Source: Gemmatimonadaceae bacterium (GTDB taxonomy: Bacteria > Gemmatimonadota > Gemmatimonadetes > Gemmatimonadales > Gemmatimonadaceae). From it: DNA of 64,000 bases. The first letter of the stretch is position 1, and each line of letters begins with the position of its first letter. The stretch lies in the NCBI GenBank assembly GCA_016742275.1, contig JACVCD010000002.1:1-64000 (forward strand), read 5' to 3'. Under the pieces are notes generated by a model. It did no database searches, was not told the origin of the DNA, and worked only from the letters and a program-made list of their open reading frames with translations. Shown in pieces: positions 55,206 through 63,289 of the stretch. The position numbers were made by a program, and so were the translations under genes.

Positions 55206-56192
55206 ATGCACAAACGAATATCGCTCACCGCGGTCGTACTGGCATTTATTGCTTCTGGCTGTGATGAAAGTTCGCCGGATTCAGTGTCTCATGCAATCGA
55301 TCTTCCCTTACATGAGCAGCGGGTCGTCTCGTTTCAGCGAGAGCCAAACGTCGCATACTTCGACGATGTGGTATTCGTGGATGACAAGATGCTTGTGGTG
55401 GAATCAACCACTGCTTCCGTTTCCGCATTCAATGTTTCAGATGGCCGCAGAGCGTGGACGGTCGGTCGTAAGGGTGCTGGACCAGGGGAATACCTCGAGC
55501 CGCGATTCTTTGTCGCGCGTCCCGACGCCACGGTCGGCGTGATCGACGTACGCCAAGGTCGCATTACGGTGCTGAACCCAAGCGATGGATCGGTCAAAGA
55601 AGTAGTGTCTGGAGAGAGAGTGACTGGAGACCTGAACAATGTTTGCGGTAGAATCGATGGCAGCTTTCTAGCGATCAAGATGCCGCAGTTCGACGTGGTC
55701 CGGATTGACGAAAGGCCAGAAAGCACACCGCTCTTCCGCATTCAGTGGCCTGTAGAAACGTACAATCAATCTCCAATGCTACAGCAAGGACTGTTCGCAA
55801 GGTCTCGCGATGGACGCTGCGTGGTGTTTCAACCCCGGGGTGATTTCTTCTACGAAGTGGACGGCGATAGTTTGCCGCGCAACAAGTTTCATAGATACGC
55901 AATCGCATATCCGCCCCAACAAATTGATCGGAGTCAGCGAACTCCTCGCGCGATACCCGGGGGAGGCGCTGCGCAGTATGCAGCGCTTAAGGGAGATACC
56001 CTATTTGTATTGAGAGGGGGGCCAAGTAAGAATGACCTTGGAAAGGTCGACCTATACCTCTTGGCAAGCGGCGCAAGGATTGGAACACTGCTGCTTCCGA
56101 GCGAAACATACATTTTCGATGTCAAAGGGTCTTCCATCGTTACACTTGTGAACACAGACGAGGGTTCTGTTCTCACGTTGTACCAGCGATAG
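55206..56192 (+). CDS. Beta-propeller-like exported lipoprotein (6-bladed type)
   Basis: This 328-residue lipoprotein has the signal MHKRISLTAVVLAFIASGC (Cys19). The mature part shows repeated short blades such as VVFVDDKMLVVESTTASVSAFN, FFVARPDATVGVIDVRQGRIT and KGDTLFVLRGGPSKNDLGKVDL, a 6-bladed-propeller pattern common in Gemmatimonadota. Function is unknown. Its base composition is clearly more AT-rich than the neighbours, with codons such as aca, ata and tta used freely, and its stop codon lies one base before repeat copy 2. Start: ATG 55206 has gagag just upstream, while ATG 55203 is also possible. Confidence 0.75.
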   Translation: MHKRISLTAVVLAFIASGCDESSPDSVSHAIDLPLHEQRVVSFQREPNVAYFDDVVFVDDKMLVVESTTASVSAFNVSDGRRAWTVGRKGAGPGEYLEPRFFVARPDATVGVIDVRQGRITVLNPSDGSVKEVVSGERVTGDLNNVCGRIDGSFLAIKMPQFDVVRIDERPESTPLFRIQWPVETYNQSPMLQQGLFARSRDGRCVVFQPRGDFFYEVDGDSLPRNKFHRYAIAYPPQQIDRSQRTPRAIPGGGAAQYAALKGDTLFVLRGGPSKNDLGKVDLYLLASGARIGTLLLPSETYIFDVKGSSIVTLVNTDEGSVLTLYQR

Positions 56193-56193
56193 A

Positions 56194-56309
56194 ACCGGCC
56201 CGCGAACTCACGCACTGGGTGCCCTGATCAAAGATTGATCGGGCACCTTGAGTTCGCGGACCGCCCGAGTTTGACTACGCCACGCGGCGCAACGACCCGC
56301 GTGGCGTAG
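56194..56309. repeat. 116-bp direct repeat, copy 2
   Basis: This copy begins one base after the stop of the propeller gene. It carries a fossil nitroreductase end (PARELTHWVP then TGA), the 60-base hairpin at 56200-56259, and the genuine last codons of the chemotaxis receptor gene on the minus strand. It matches 55002-55117. Confidence 0.88.
56200..56259. terminator. Nested 60-base hairpin, probable bidirectional terminator
   Basis: The outer arms ccgcgaactca and tgagttcgcgg pair perfectly over 11 bp and the inner arms ggtgccctgatcaa and ttgatcgggcacc pair with one bulged base. The hairpin lies between convergent genes, and its homologue at 55008-55067 is less well paired. Confidence 0.65.
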
Positions 56310-58038
56310 TGTCCCCCTCCGAGCCCACCTGAAAGCGTGCGCTCTGATCACGCAGATTCTGCGCCTGCGCCGTGAGCTCCTGTGCTGCACCGGCCGATTC
56401 CTCGGCGCTCGCTGCGGCCTGTTGCACGGCACCGTTCAGTGCCACGATCGCATCACGCATCTGATTCATGCCCTGCTGCTGTGACTCAGCAGCGTGACCG
56501 ATCTGGTTCATGACGCCTTGCACAGAGGCAATGCGTGTCTTGACCTCCTGCCACTGCGTGCCGACATCGGCCGAGATATTCACGCCGCCTTCAACACGAT
56601 GTACGGCCTGCTCAATGAGCTCCGAGGTCGTGCGCGCCGCTTCTGCGCATCGCATGGCCAGCGCACGCACTTCATCAGCCACGACGGCGAATCCACGACC
56701 GGCGTCGCCGGCACGGGCTGCTTCGACTGACGCATTGAGGGCCAGCAGGTTGGTCTGAAATGCGATTTCGTCGATGGTGCGTACGATGCGCGCAGTTTCG
56801 TTGGCAGCCTGCCGGGTTGCAGCCATGGCTTCCTCGAGACGCGCCATGTGCGACACACCGCGATCCACAGCGCCCGATGCATCGACGGTAGCCTGGCGCG
56901 CGTCGCTTACGGCTCGCACCGTCTGCGCACCCAATAGCGTCATCTCGCCAATATTGGCACTGATCTGCTCAAGCGCTGCTGCCTGCTGACCCGTCAAACG
57001 GGCGAGCGTGTCCGAGCCATGTGCCACGTCGCTGGCTGCTGCATCGATCTGGGCTGACGCCACCCGCAGCTCACCCAACGCATGGCGCATGCTGCCAAGC
57101 GCATGATCAAGATCGGATGCTGTGAGCGCGTAGGCCTCGGCGAATTCACTGCCAACGGACTGCGTGAGATCACCCTGACGCATGGCCGCGATAACGGGTG
57201 TCAGCGCATCGAGGAAGTGCGTAGTCGCGCGCTGCGCAGCTTCGTTGCGGAGACGCAGTGTCTCCACGGTGCGTGCACCTTCAACCAGACGATCCGACAC
57301 AGAGCGGAATGCGCCGTGCAATGTGTGCTGATCGTTTACTTGCATGACACGTCGTTCTGCCAGCGCCCGTCCCAGCTCTACGGCGTGCGCGTCGAGTGTT
57401 TCGACTGCATCAATCACCGTGCGCACGGCGGCGGCAACGCCTTCTCCAGACGGAATGACATCTAGTCGACCTTCACCGACGGCCTCGAGCGACTCGAACA
57501 CCTGCTGCGTTGTGCGTGCTTCGGATTCGAGATTGCGCGCGAGGAATACCAGTACTGCCGTCTCGAACACCACGAACAGCGCATGCACGATCACAATAGC
57601 GTGACCACCGGCCGTGTGATTGAGCAAAAAGACGGGACCACCGGCCACCTGAATGAAGTGAAACGCCACGTGATGCACGGCAATGAAAGCCGCCGCCGCA
57701 ACCGGCACGCGCCAGTCCCGATAGGCCAGGAGAAATGCCAGCGAAGCAAAGACGTGGAAATGCAGTTCGACCATGCCGTGCGCGAGATGAATGAACAGCG
57801 CGGAGAACGACATGAATGCGATGCCAAGCAGGAATCGCGTGGCGGCGGCACCGGCGTGCGTCCGGGAAAAGGCAAACGCGCCGAGCGACAGCGGCACACC
57901 AACCAGCAGCGCGCTGGTCCACATGCCGTGCAACGATGCGAGAAACAGCGTGACCGGCAAATGGGCGAGTAGGACAAGGCCAAGCAATCTGTCCGCGTCA
58001 CGTCGGCTGCGGCCCAACACGGTCGAACGGTCAGTCAT
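56275..58038 (-). CDS. Methyl-accepting chemotaxis protein with six-helix, His-rich membrane sensor
   Basis: This 587-residue receptor has six membrane helices in its first 170 residues instead of a periplasmic domain. These helices hold many histidines (H84, H87, H93, H95, H122, H123, H127, H141, H146, H152), with HLAHGMVELHFHVF and AVHHVAFHF, a pattern that could bind heme or copper. A HAMP-like linker region follows, then a signalling domain with hairpin tip [20 protein letters not shown]. The C-terminus ends TPRGSLRRVA. The nearby cbb3 operon makes oxygen or redox sensing an attractive idea. No che genes are adjacent. The 3' end lies in the direct repeat. Confidence 0.9.
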   Translation of the reverse strand: MTDRSTVLGRSRRDADRLLGLVLLAHLPVTLFLASLHGMWTSALLVGVPLSLGAFAFSRTHAGAAATRFLLGIAFMSFSALFIHLAHGMVELHFHVFASLAFLLAYRDWRVPVAAAAFIAVHHVAFHFIQVAGGPVFLLNHTAGGHAIVIVHALFVVFETAVLVFLARNLESEARTTQQVFESLEAVGEGRLDVIPSGEGVAAAVRTVIDAVETLDAHAVELGRALAERRVMQVNDQHTLHGAFRSVSDRLVEGARTVETLRLRNEAAQRATTHFLDALTPVIAAMRQGDLTQSVGSEFAEAYALTASDLDHALGSMRHALGELRVASAQIDAAASDVAHGSDTLARLTGQQAAALEQISANIGEMTLLGAQTVRAVSDARQATVDASGAVDRGVSHMARLEEAMAATRQAANETARIVRTIDEIAFQTNLLALNASVEAARAGDAGRGFAVVADEVRALAMRCAEAARTTSELIEQAVHRVEGGVNISADVGTQWQEVKTRIASVQGVMNQIGHAAESQQQGMNQMRDAIVALNGAVQQAAASAEESAGAAQELTAQAQNLRDQSARFQVGSEGDTTPRGSLRRVA

Positions 58039-58225
58039 GGATCGAATACGAGATCAGGGGCACGTGCGCCCGTGTTTCGGAGCGGTATCGCCGGATGGCG
58101 GATACACGGGGCCGCCAAAATGCGACGGTCCCGTTCAGGAATATCGTCCGCCCAGTGGATCTCCTTGAGCCGTCCAAGTGTTCTATGTCGTTGCTGTACA
58201 AGCATTTCGCATTCAGGAAGGAGAA

Positions 58226-58294
58226 TTGAGCCGCAGGAACATCGGTCCGACCATTTTTCTTGCACTACCAGACGCTACTATCTTGCCGAGATGA
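58226..58294 (+). CDS. Possible 22-residue leader peptide
   Basis: A TTG at 58226 with aggaaggag just upstream opens a 22-codon frame (MSRRNIGPTIFLALPDATIL start) that ends with a TGA overlapping the ATG of the DUF411 gene. The strong Shine-Dalgarno and the ATGA junction suggest a translated leader. It has no homologue I know and may simply be chance. Confidence 0.25.
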   Translation: MSRRNIGPTIFLALPDATILPR

Positions 58295-58803
58295 CACACA
58301 CTTCTGAGGAGTCGGTGGCGGCCGGACGTCGCAGCTTCCTGCGCGCGGCTGCTCTGTTGGTGGGCGGCGGCGCTGTTGGCGCGGCGGCTCTGTCACGGGT
58401 GCTCGAAGCGCAGGCCGGACAGCCGGCGATTAAGCAGATGGTTGTCTACAAGGACCCCAACTGCGGTTGCTGCAAGGCGTGGATCGAGCACGTCCGGAAG
58501 GCCGGCTTCGTCGTGGACGTCAAGGACACATCCGATATGGACAGTGTGAAGACATCCATGGGACTCCCGGCCGGATTGGCGTCCTGCCACACGGCAAAAG
58601 TCGGTAGCTATCTGGTGGAGGGGCATGTGCCCGCCGACCTGATCGTGAAGCTGCTCAAGGACAAGCCGGCCACCGCACGGGGCTTGGCTGTCCCCGGCAT
58701 GCCGGTCGGATCGCCGGGCATGGAAATGGGCGACCGCAAGGATCCGTTCGACGTGTTGCTGTTCGACAAGGCGGGCAAGACGTCTGTTTATGCCAAGCGC
58801 TGA
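58291..58803 (+). CDS. DUF411 metal-binding protein with Tat signal
   Basis: This 170-residue protein has a Tat-type signal (AAGRRSFLRAAALLVGGG, cleavage near LEAQA) and the DUF411 fold: YKDPNCGCCKAWIEHV near 52, then GLPAGLASCHTAKVGSYLVE and GHVPADLIVKLL. DUF411 proteins are periplasmic, bind copper or other metals through the Cys residues, and often lie in copper-handling loci. The GNAT gene begins 14 bases before its stop. The start is preceded by a weak gag; see the leader entry. Confidence 0.85.
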   Translation: MTHTSEESVAAGRRSFLRAAALLVGGGAVGAAALSRVLEAQAGQPAIKQMVVYKDPNCGCCKAWIEHVRKAGFVVDVKDTSDMDSVKTSMGLPAGLASCHTAKVGSYLVEGHVPADLIVKLLKDKPATARGLAVPGMPVGSPGMEMGDRKDPFDVLLFDKAGKTSVYAKR

Positions 58804-59332
58804 CCATTCTATAGATCGGGAAGACATCGTTCCCGCTCGCACGCCACCGGCCTTTCGGCTGGGTGACGTGGAAGTACATCACGCTGACGAAGAAGACATT
58901 CCCGCCATCGTCGCGCTGAACAATCTGTATGCTCCGGACGGCCTCACGCTCCAGCGCAGTGAGGCCTTCGTGACCATGCACCTGCCGGACTACCAGGTGA
59001 TCCGCGGACCCAATGGGGAAATCCGCGGACAGGTGGCGCTCGATGAATACGCGCCGTCGCTGGTGGAGATCGTGTCGCTCGCGGTGGCGCCCGATCAGCA
59101 GAGCAAGGGACTCGGTCAGTGTCTCATTACGGCGGCCGAACACCTCGCACGTGAACGCGGGCATCAGGAAATCTTTGCGATTTCGCTGGCCGAAGCGCTG
59201 TTCCTTCGTATGGGCTACACGCTCACCAGCATCGAGATCTATCCGGAAAAGATCGCACGCTATCGTTCGATTTCGCGTTCCGAATTGTCGATCGGCCGGA
59301 AGTTCTGCTTCACGAAGCGGCTGCGCGGGTAA
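58790..59332 (+). CDS. GNAT family N-acetyltransferase
   Basis: This 180-residue protein has an acetyl-CoA binding GNAT core: EIVSLAVAPDQQSKGLGQCL (motif A, with QxxGxG) and LITAAEHLARERGHQEIFAI, then FLRMGYTLTS. It resembles ArgA-type (N-acetylglutamate synthase) single-domain acetyltransferases, which is a tentative match. The ATG at 58790 lies inside the end of the DUF411 gene, indicating coupling. Its 3' end overlaps the convergent acyltransferase gene by 23 bases. Confidence 0.82.
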   Translation: MPSADHSIDREDIVPARTPPAFRLGDVEVHHADEEDIPAIVALNNLYAPDGLTLQRSEAFVTMHLPDYQVIRGPNGEIRGQVALDEYAPSLVEIVSLAVAPDQQSKGLGQCLITAAEHLARERGHQEIFAISLAEALFLRMGYTLTSIEIYPEKIARYRSISRSELSIGRKFCFTKRLRG

Positions 59333-60089
59333 GGCTACCCGACATCGCCGTGCGTAGGGGTTGCTCACGAATGGCGTCGGTGCCGACGGCATGGGCAATG
59401 GCTGCACGAGACACGCGCGCGAGACGCTGACGTACCAAACGTCGCACGCGCGCGGCCATGTCCATCGAAGGCCAGTGCCATGCCGAGTGCGATGACACGG
59501 GTGGCAATGCGGTGATGGTCACACAGGCCTCGCGCAGTCGCAGCACACGCGGAAGGCTATCGGCAAGCGTGTCACGTCCTGTCCATGATAGCGCACGCGC
59601 ATCGCCAACTGCTGTCGCCGTGAGCGCCAACGGCTGAACAGGTGCGCCAGCGCGCACGGCTGCATCAAGTAGTGAACTCTTGAATGGCAGCAGTGTGCGT
59701 CCATCGGTGGTGGTGCCCTCGGGGAACACCAGCACATTGAGTCCTGCTTTCAGTCGCGCCTCGAGTGCGGGAATGCTGCGCAACAGATCGCGTTTGCGTG
59801 TGCGATCAATCCACACGACGCCAATCGCATCGGCGCACCATCCCACAATGGGCCATGAGCGCACTTCGCGTTTGGCCACGAATGTGCAGTCCGTGCGCGC
59901 GAGCACGGCTACGATATCGATCCACGAAAAGTGGTTGGCAACCAACAGAGCGCCGCGTGTTTCCACGGCGGGCCCCTGCCACACCACACGAATATTCAAC
60001 ATGCGAAGCACGAACCGGCAAAGAAGACGCACACCACCGAGTGCCCAGGGGCGGCGCCGAAGCGGAGCGGGCAATGGATGATCGCGCAT
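59310..60089 (-). CDS. olsA: 1-acyl-sn-glycerol-3-phosphate acyltransferase family, OlsA-like
   Basis: This 259-residue acyltransferase has the PlsC motifs NHFSWIDIV (NHX4D, near 63) and FPEGTTTDG (near 138), after an N-terminal hydrophobic segment. It lies seven bases after the olsB-like gene, so a role as the second (O-)acyltransferase of ornithine lipid synthesis is likely. A phosphatidate-forming PlsC role cannot be ruled out. The start ATG 60089 is chosen because longer frames read through the upstream gene. Confidence 0.8.
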   Translation of the reverse strand: MRDHPLPAPLRRRPWALGGVRLLCRFVLRMLNIRVVWQGPAVETRGALLVANHFSWIDIVAVLARTDCTFVAKREVRSWPIVGWCADAIGVVWIDRTRKRDLLRSIPALEARLKAGLNVLVFPEGTTTDGRTLLPFKSSLLDAAVRAGAPVQPLALTATAVGDARALSWTGRDTLADSLPRVLRLREACVTITALPPVSSHSAWHWPSMDMAARVRRLVRQRLARVSRAAIAHAVGTDAIREQPLRTAMSGSLTRAAAS

Positions 60090-60096
60090 GGATTCC

Positions 60097-60939
60097 TCAG
60101 CCGAAGAAGACACGAGCTGTACGCACATCGAGCGCTTCACGATCAAGCAGGACGAAATAGTCGGTGGTGCCGAATTCACGATCCACAGCCGGCGGACTGC
60201 ACACACGCGCGCCGAGGCTGAGGTATCCGTCGAAAAGTGGCGGCAGCGCGCATTGCGGTGCATCAGCGGCAGGCAGCGTGCGACCGTCATCCGAGAGACC
60301 ACGCGCATCCATGCGAGGTCTCACGCGCACATCATCGTGAAACGCGTGACGTGCGTGCAGCGCCGCCCAGCTTTCGCTGGCAATGTGTGGAGCTGTGCCC
60401 GGAATGGAGCAGCAACCAAACAAATAGCGCTTCTCGTTCCACTGGAGGTAGCGCGCGAGCCCTTGCCACAGGAGACGCAGTACACGTCCGTTGCGATGAT
60501 CAACCGCGACACCGGCGCGGCCGATTTCGACAGCGTCACCCAGCATGGCGGCGGGCATCGCGCCCAGTTCAAACAGCGATGCGCTGTAGAAGCCGTATCG
60601 TGTGGCCGCCATCACCGCGGTCTGCAGTCGATACGTACCAACTACCGCGCCGCTTGCGCGTTCAATGATCATGAGGTGATGGAACCACGGATCGCGAGCG
60701 TCGGCATCGCGCTGGTCCGGTGCCACCGTCGATGCATCTTCGGCAAATACACGAGCCCGGAGTTGCTGCACGGCCAGCAGATCCTGGCGGGTCCATGCAA
60801 AGCGGAGTTCGTATGCACCGGCCTGCACGGCACCAGGCGGGATGAGGTCGCTGTGATGCGGAAAGACCTCCGCATCGACCGGGGACACCACAGGCGACGG
60901 CATCGAGGCCGTCGGTGAGAACGCGGATGGAGCGATCAT
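60097..60939 (-). CDS. olsB: Ornithine N-acyltransferase, OlsB-like GNAT
   Basis: This 280-residue protein fits the OlsB family (L-ornithine N-alpha-acyltransferase, GNAT fold), which uses acyl-ACP and makes lyso-ornithine lipid. The motifs are GTYRLQTAVMAATRYGFYSASLF, EIGRAGVAVDHRNGRVLRLL and LFGCCSIPGT. The start at ATG 60939 has gggaggt just upstream. Together with the downstream PlsC-like gene it forms an ornithine lipid pair. Confidence 0.85.
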   Translation of the reverse strand: MIAPSAFSPTASMPSPVVSPVDAEVFPHHSDLIPPGAVQAGAYELRFAWTRQDLLAVQQLRARVFAEDASTVAPDQRDADARDPWFHHLMIIERASGAVVGTYRLQTAVMAATRYGFYSASLFELGAMPAAMLGDAVEIGRAGVAVDHRNGRVLRLLWQGLARYLQWNEKRYLFGCCSIPGTAPHIASESWAALHARHAFHDDVRVRPRMDARGLSDDGRTLPAADAPQCALPPLFDGYLSLGARVCSPPAVDREFGTTDYFVLLDREALDVRTARVFFG

Positions 60940-61145
60940 GGCACCTCCCAGTGGGGTGGCGCCCGGACGCTTCTGCTTGTCAGGTCGTCCGGACTGTCCA
61001 AGTTCGGACGGTTCGGTGACAGCACCATGCCGCACAGGCAACGGCCGTGTCACCCTCCGGCATCAGTCTGCCGATACGTGCACGGTCGCCAGTTCACTGC
61101 CGAATCACTCTGGCCGGAAGGCAGTACAATGGACAGCTTTGGCAG

Positions 61146-61910
61146 ATGTCCCCACCGTTTGTCGATCCCGCCCTGCCCAAGCGCATCGATCGCTGGCGCA
61201 GCCCGGCCCTCGGCCTCGAGATGCCGATCGTGAGTTATGGCTGGCGTGGCCAGACCGTGCTGCTTTTCCCTACCGCTGCTGCGGACTTTCTGGAGAACGA
61301 ACGCTTCTGGCTCATCAAGGCGGTGGAGCCGCTGCTGCAGCAGGGACGCATTCGTGTGTTCTCCATCGACAGCATCAATCGCCTCGCATGGATGGATCGC
61401 GGATTGCCAGTGCGCGAAAGCGCGCGGCGACAGGCGCTGTACTCACGCTATGTCGAAGACGAAGTTGTGCCGTACATACGCCATGTGTGCGGTGATGCGG
61501 GAGCACGCGCGATTACGACGGGTGCGAGCTTCGGCTGCTTCCACGCCGGCAATGCGTTCTTCCGTCGCCCCGATCTGTTTGGTGGCGTGATCGGCATGAG
61601 CGGATTCTTCGATCTGTCGCACAGCTACTTCAACGGTTACACCGACGACAATTGCTACTTCAACAATCCGATGTGGTATGTGGCCAATCTCGAGGGACAT
61701 GCACTCGAGATGCTGCGACATCAGTCACGCATCGCGTTGGTGAGTGGACAGGGAGCATACGAACGTCCCGAATACGCGCGGGAATTTCACGATCTGCTCG
61801 ATCGAAAGGGCATTGGACACATCTTCGACCTGTGGGGACAGGATGTGAATCACGATTGGCCGTGGTGGAGGAAAATGCTGCCGTTCTACTTGGAGAGGAT
61901 CGGATGTTGA
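61146..61910 (+). CDS. Esterase/alpha-beta hydrolase, COG4947-like
   Basis: This 254-residue protein is a COG4947-like esterase with the nucleophile elbow GASFGCFHAGNAFF near 120 and a late His in DVNHDWPWWRKMLPFYLE. The start ATG 61146 follows the leader; the frame before it is not conserved. It lacks a clear export signal. The stop overlaps the start of the dipeptidase gene by seven bases. The 206-base region between olsB and this gene shows no other feature. Confidence 0.8.
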   Translation: MSPPFVDPALPKRIDRWRSPALGLEMPIVSYGWRGQTVLLFPTAAADFLENERFWLIKAVEPLLQQGRIRVFSIDSINRLAWMDRGLPVRESARRQALYSRYVEDEVVPYIRHVCGDAGARAITTGASFGCFHAGNAFFRRPDLFGGVIGMSGFFDLSHSYFNGYTDDNCYFNNPMWYVANLEGHALEMLRHQSRIALVSGQGAYERPEYAREFHDLLDRKGIGHIFDLWGQDVNHDWPWWRKMLPFYLERIGC

Positions 61911-63289
61911 GCCTTGCGAGAAGCGTAAAGGTGAACGGCGTAAGGTTGAACGGCGTAAAGGGGGTGCGCTCGACGACTTGCCGTGGGCTCTGGGCTGTGA
62001 GCTGTGGGCTTGGGTTGTGCATGGGGCTGGGAACCACAACTGCACAGCTTGAAGCGCAGGGAACGGGGCAGAAATTCCGCGACTCCTCGCTCGCGGCACG
62101 GGTGGCGCATGTACGGAGAATTCTGCGCACGTCGCCATTGGTAGACGGGCACAACGATCTGCCGTGGGCGATGAGAGAAGAAAAAGAACGCCCGCTCGAT
62201 GTGGAGGCGTACAATCTGCGTCGCACCACATCCGGCATGACCGACATTGCGCGTTTGCGCCGTGGTGGTGTTGGCGGACAGTTCTGGTCGGTGTACATCC
62301 CTGGCGAAATTCGCGACAGCGGGTATGCGCGCGTGCAGCTCGAACAGATCGACATCGCGCGTCGTGTCATTGCGCGGTATCCGGATGTGTTCACGCCGGC
62401 GTATACAGCAGCCGATGTACGCAAGGCGTTTGGCGCCGGTCGCATTGGTTCACTGATGGGCATGGAAGGTGGGCATGCCATCGAGAACTCGCTTGGCGCC
62501 CTGCGCTCGTACTACGCGCTCGGCGCGCGGTACATGACGCTCACGCACAATGTCACGCTCGACTGGGCGGACGCTGCGGCAGACGTGCCCAAGCATGGGG
62601 GGCTCACCGAGTTCGGCCGTGAAGTTGTACGGGAAATGAATAGGTTGGGCATGTTGGTTGACCTGTCGCACGTGTCACCCGGTACCATGAGCGACGCGCT
62701 CGACGTGACCGAAGCGCCGGTTATCTTTTCGCACTCGAACGCACGTGCTCGTACCGATGTACCGCGGAATGTCCCAGACTCCATTCTGGCGCGCATGCCG
62801 AAGAACGGCGGTGTGGTCATGGTGACGTTCGTTCCCGGTTTCGTATCGCAAGCTGTTGCCACTAGTGCGGCTGCACTCAACCGTCTGGGCGATTCGGTTT
62901 CGAAAGCCAATCCGGGAAACAACGATGCGGTGTTTCGGGCCGTAGCTGCGTGGCGCGCGTCTCATCCCTCACCGGTTGCCACCATTGCTGACGTGGCGGA
63001 TCATCTCGACCACATCAAGCGGGTGGCCGGCGCTGCACATGTAGGATTGGGCGGCGACTTTGATGGCATCACCGAGACGGTGCAGGGTCTCGAGGATGTG
63101 TCCAAGTATCCGGATCTGCTGGCCGAGCTCGTGAAGCGCGGCTGGACAGACGCGGAGTTGCGTGGCCTTATTGGCGAGAACGTATTGCGGGTACTTACCC
63201 GTGCCGAGGCCGTCGCTGTGCAACTGCAGAAAGCCCGCCCCGCCTCCACCAAGACCATCCAACAACTGGATCGGAGACCCACCCCGTGA
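61904..63289 (+). CDS. Membrane (renal-type) dipeptidase, M19 family
   Basis: This 461-residue zinc peptidase has all M19 ligand motifs: VDGHNDLPW (H, D), MGMEGGHAIE (E), LVDLSHVSPGTM (H), IFSHSNARA (H) and GLGGDFDGI (D). The N-terminus is odd: repeats of the type VNGVRLNGVKGV precede a hydrophobic signal segment (LWAVSCGLGLCMGLGT), so it is probably exported. The Shine-Dalgarno ggagagg lies six bases before ATG 61904. It overlaps the esterase gene, and its own stop overlaps the next gene's GTG. Confidence 0.92.
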   Translation: MLSLARSVKVNGVRLNGVKGVRSTTCRGLWAVSCGLGLCMGLGTTTAQLEAQGTGQKFRDSSLAARVAHVRRILRTSPLVDGHNDLPWAMREEKERPLDVEAYNLRRTTSGMTDIARLRRGGVGGQFWSVYIPGEIRDSGYARVQLEQIDIARRVIARYPDVFTPAYTAADVRKAFGAGRIGSLMGMEGGHAIENSLGALRSYYALGARYMTLTHNVTLDWADAAADVPKHGGLTEFGREVVREMNRLGMLVDLSHVSPGTMSDALDVTEAPVIFSHSNARARTDVPRNVPDSILARMPKNGGVVMVTFVPGFVSQAVATSAAALNRLGDSVSKANPGNNDAVFRAVAAWRASHPSPVATIADVADHLDHIKRVAGAAHVGLGGDFDGITETVQGLEDVSKYPDLLAELVKRGWTDAELRGLIGENVLRVLTRAEAVAVQLQKARPASTKTIQQLDRRPTP

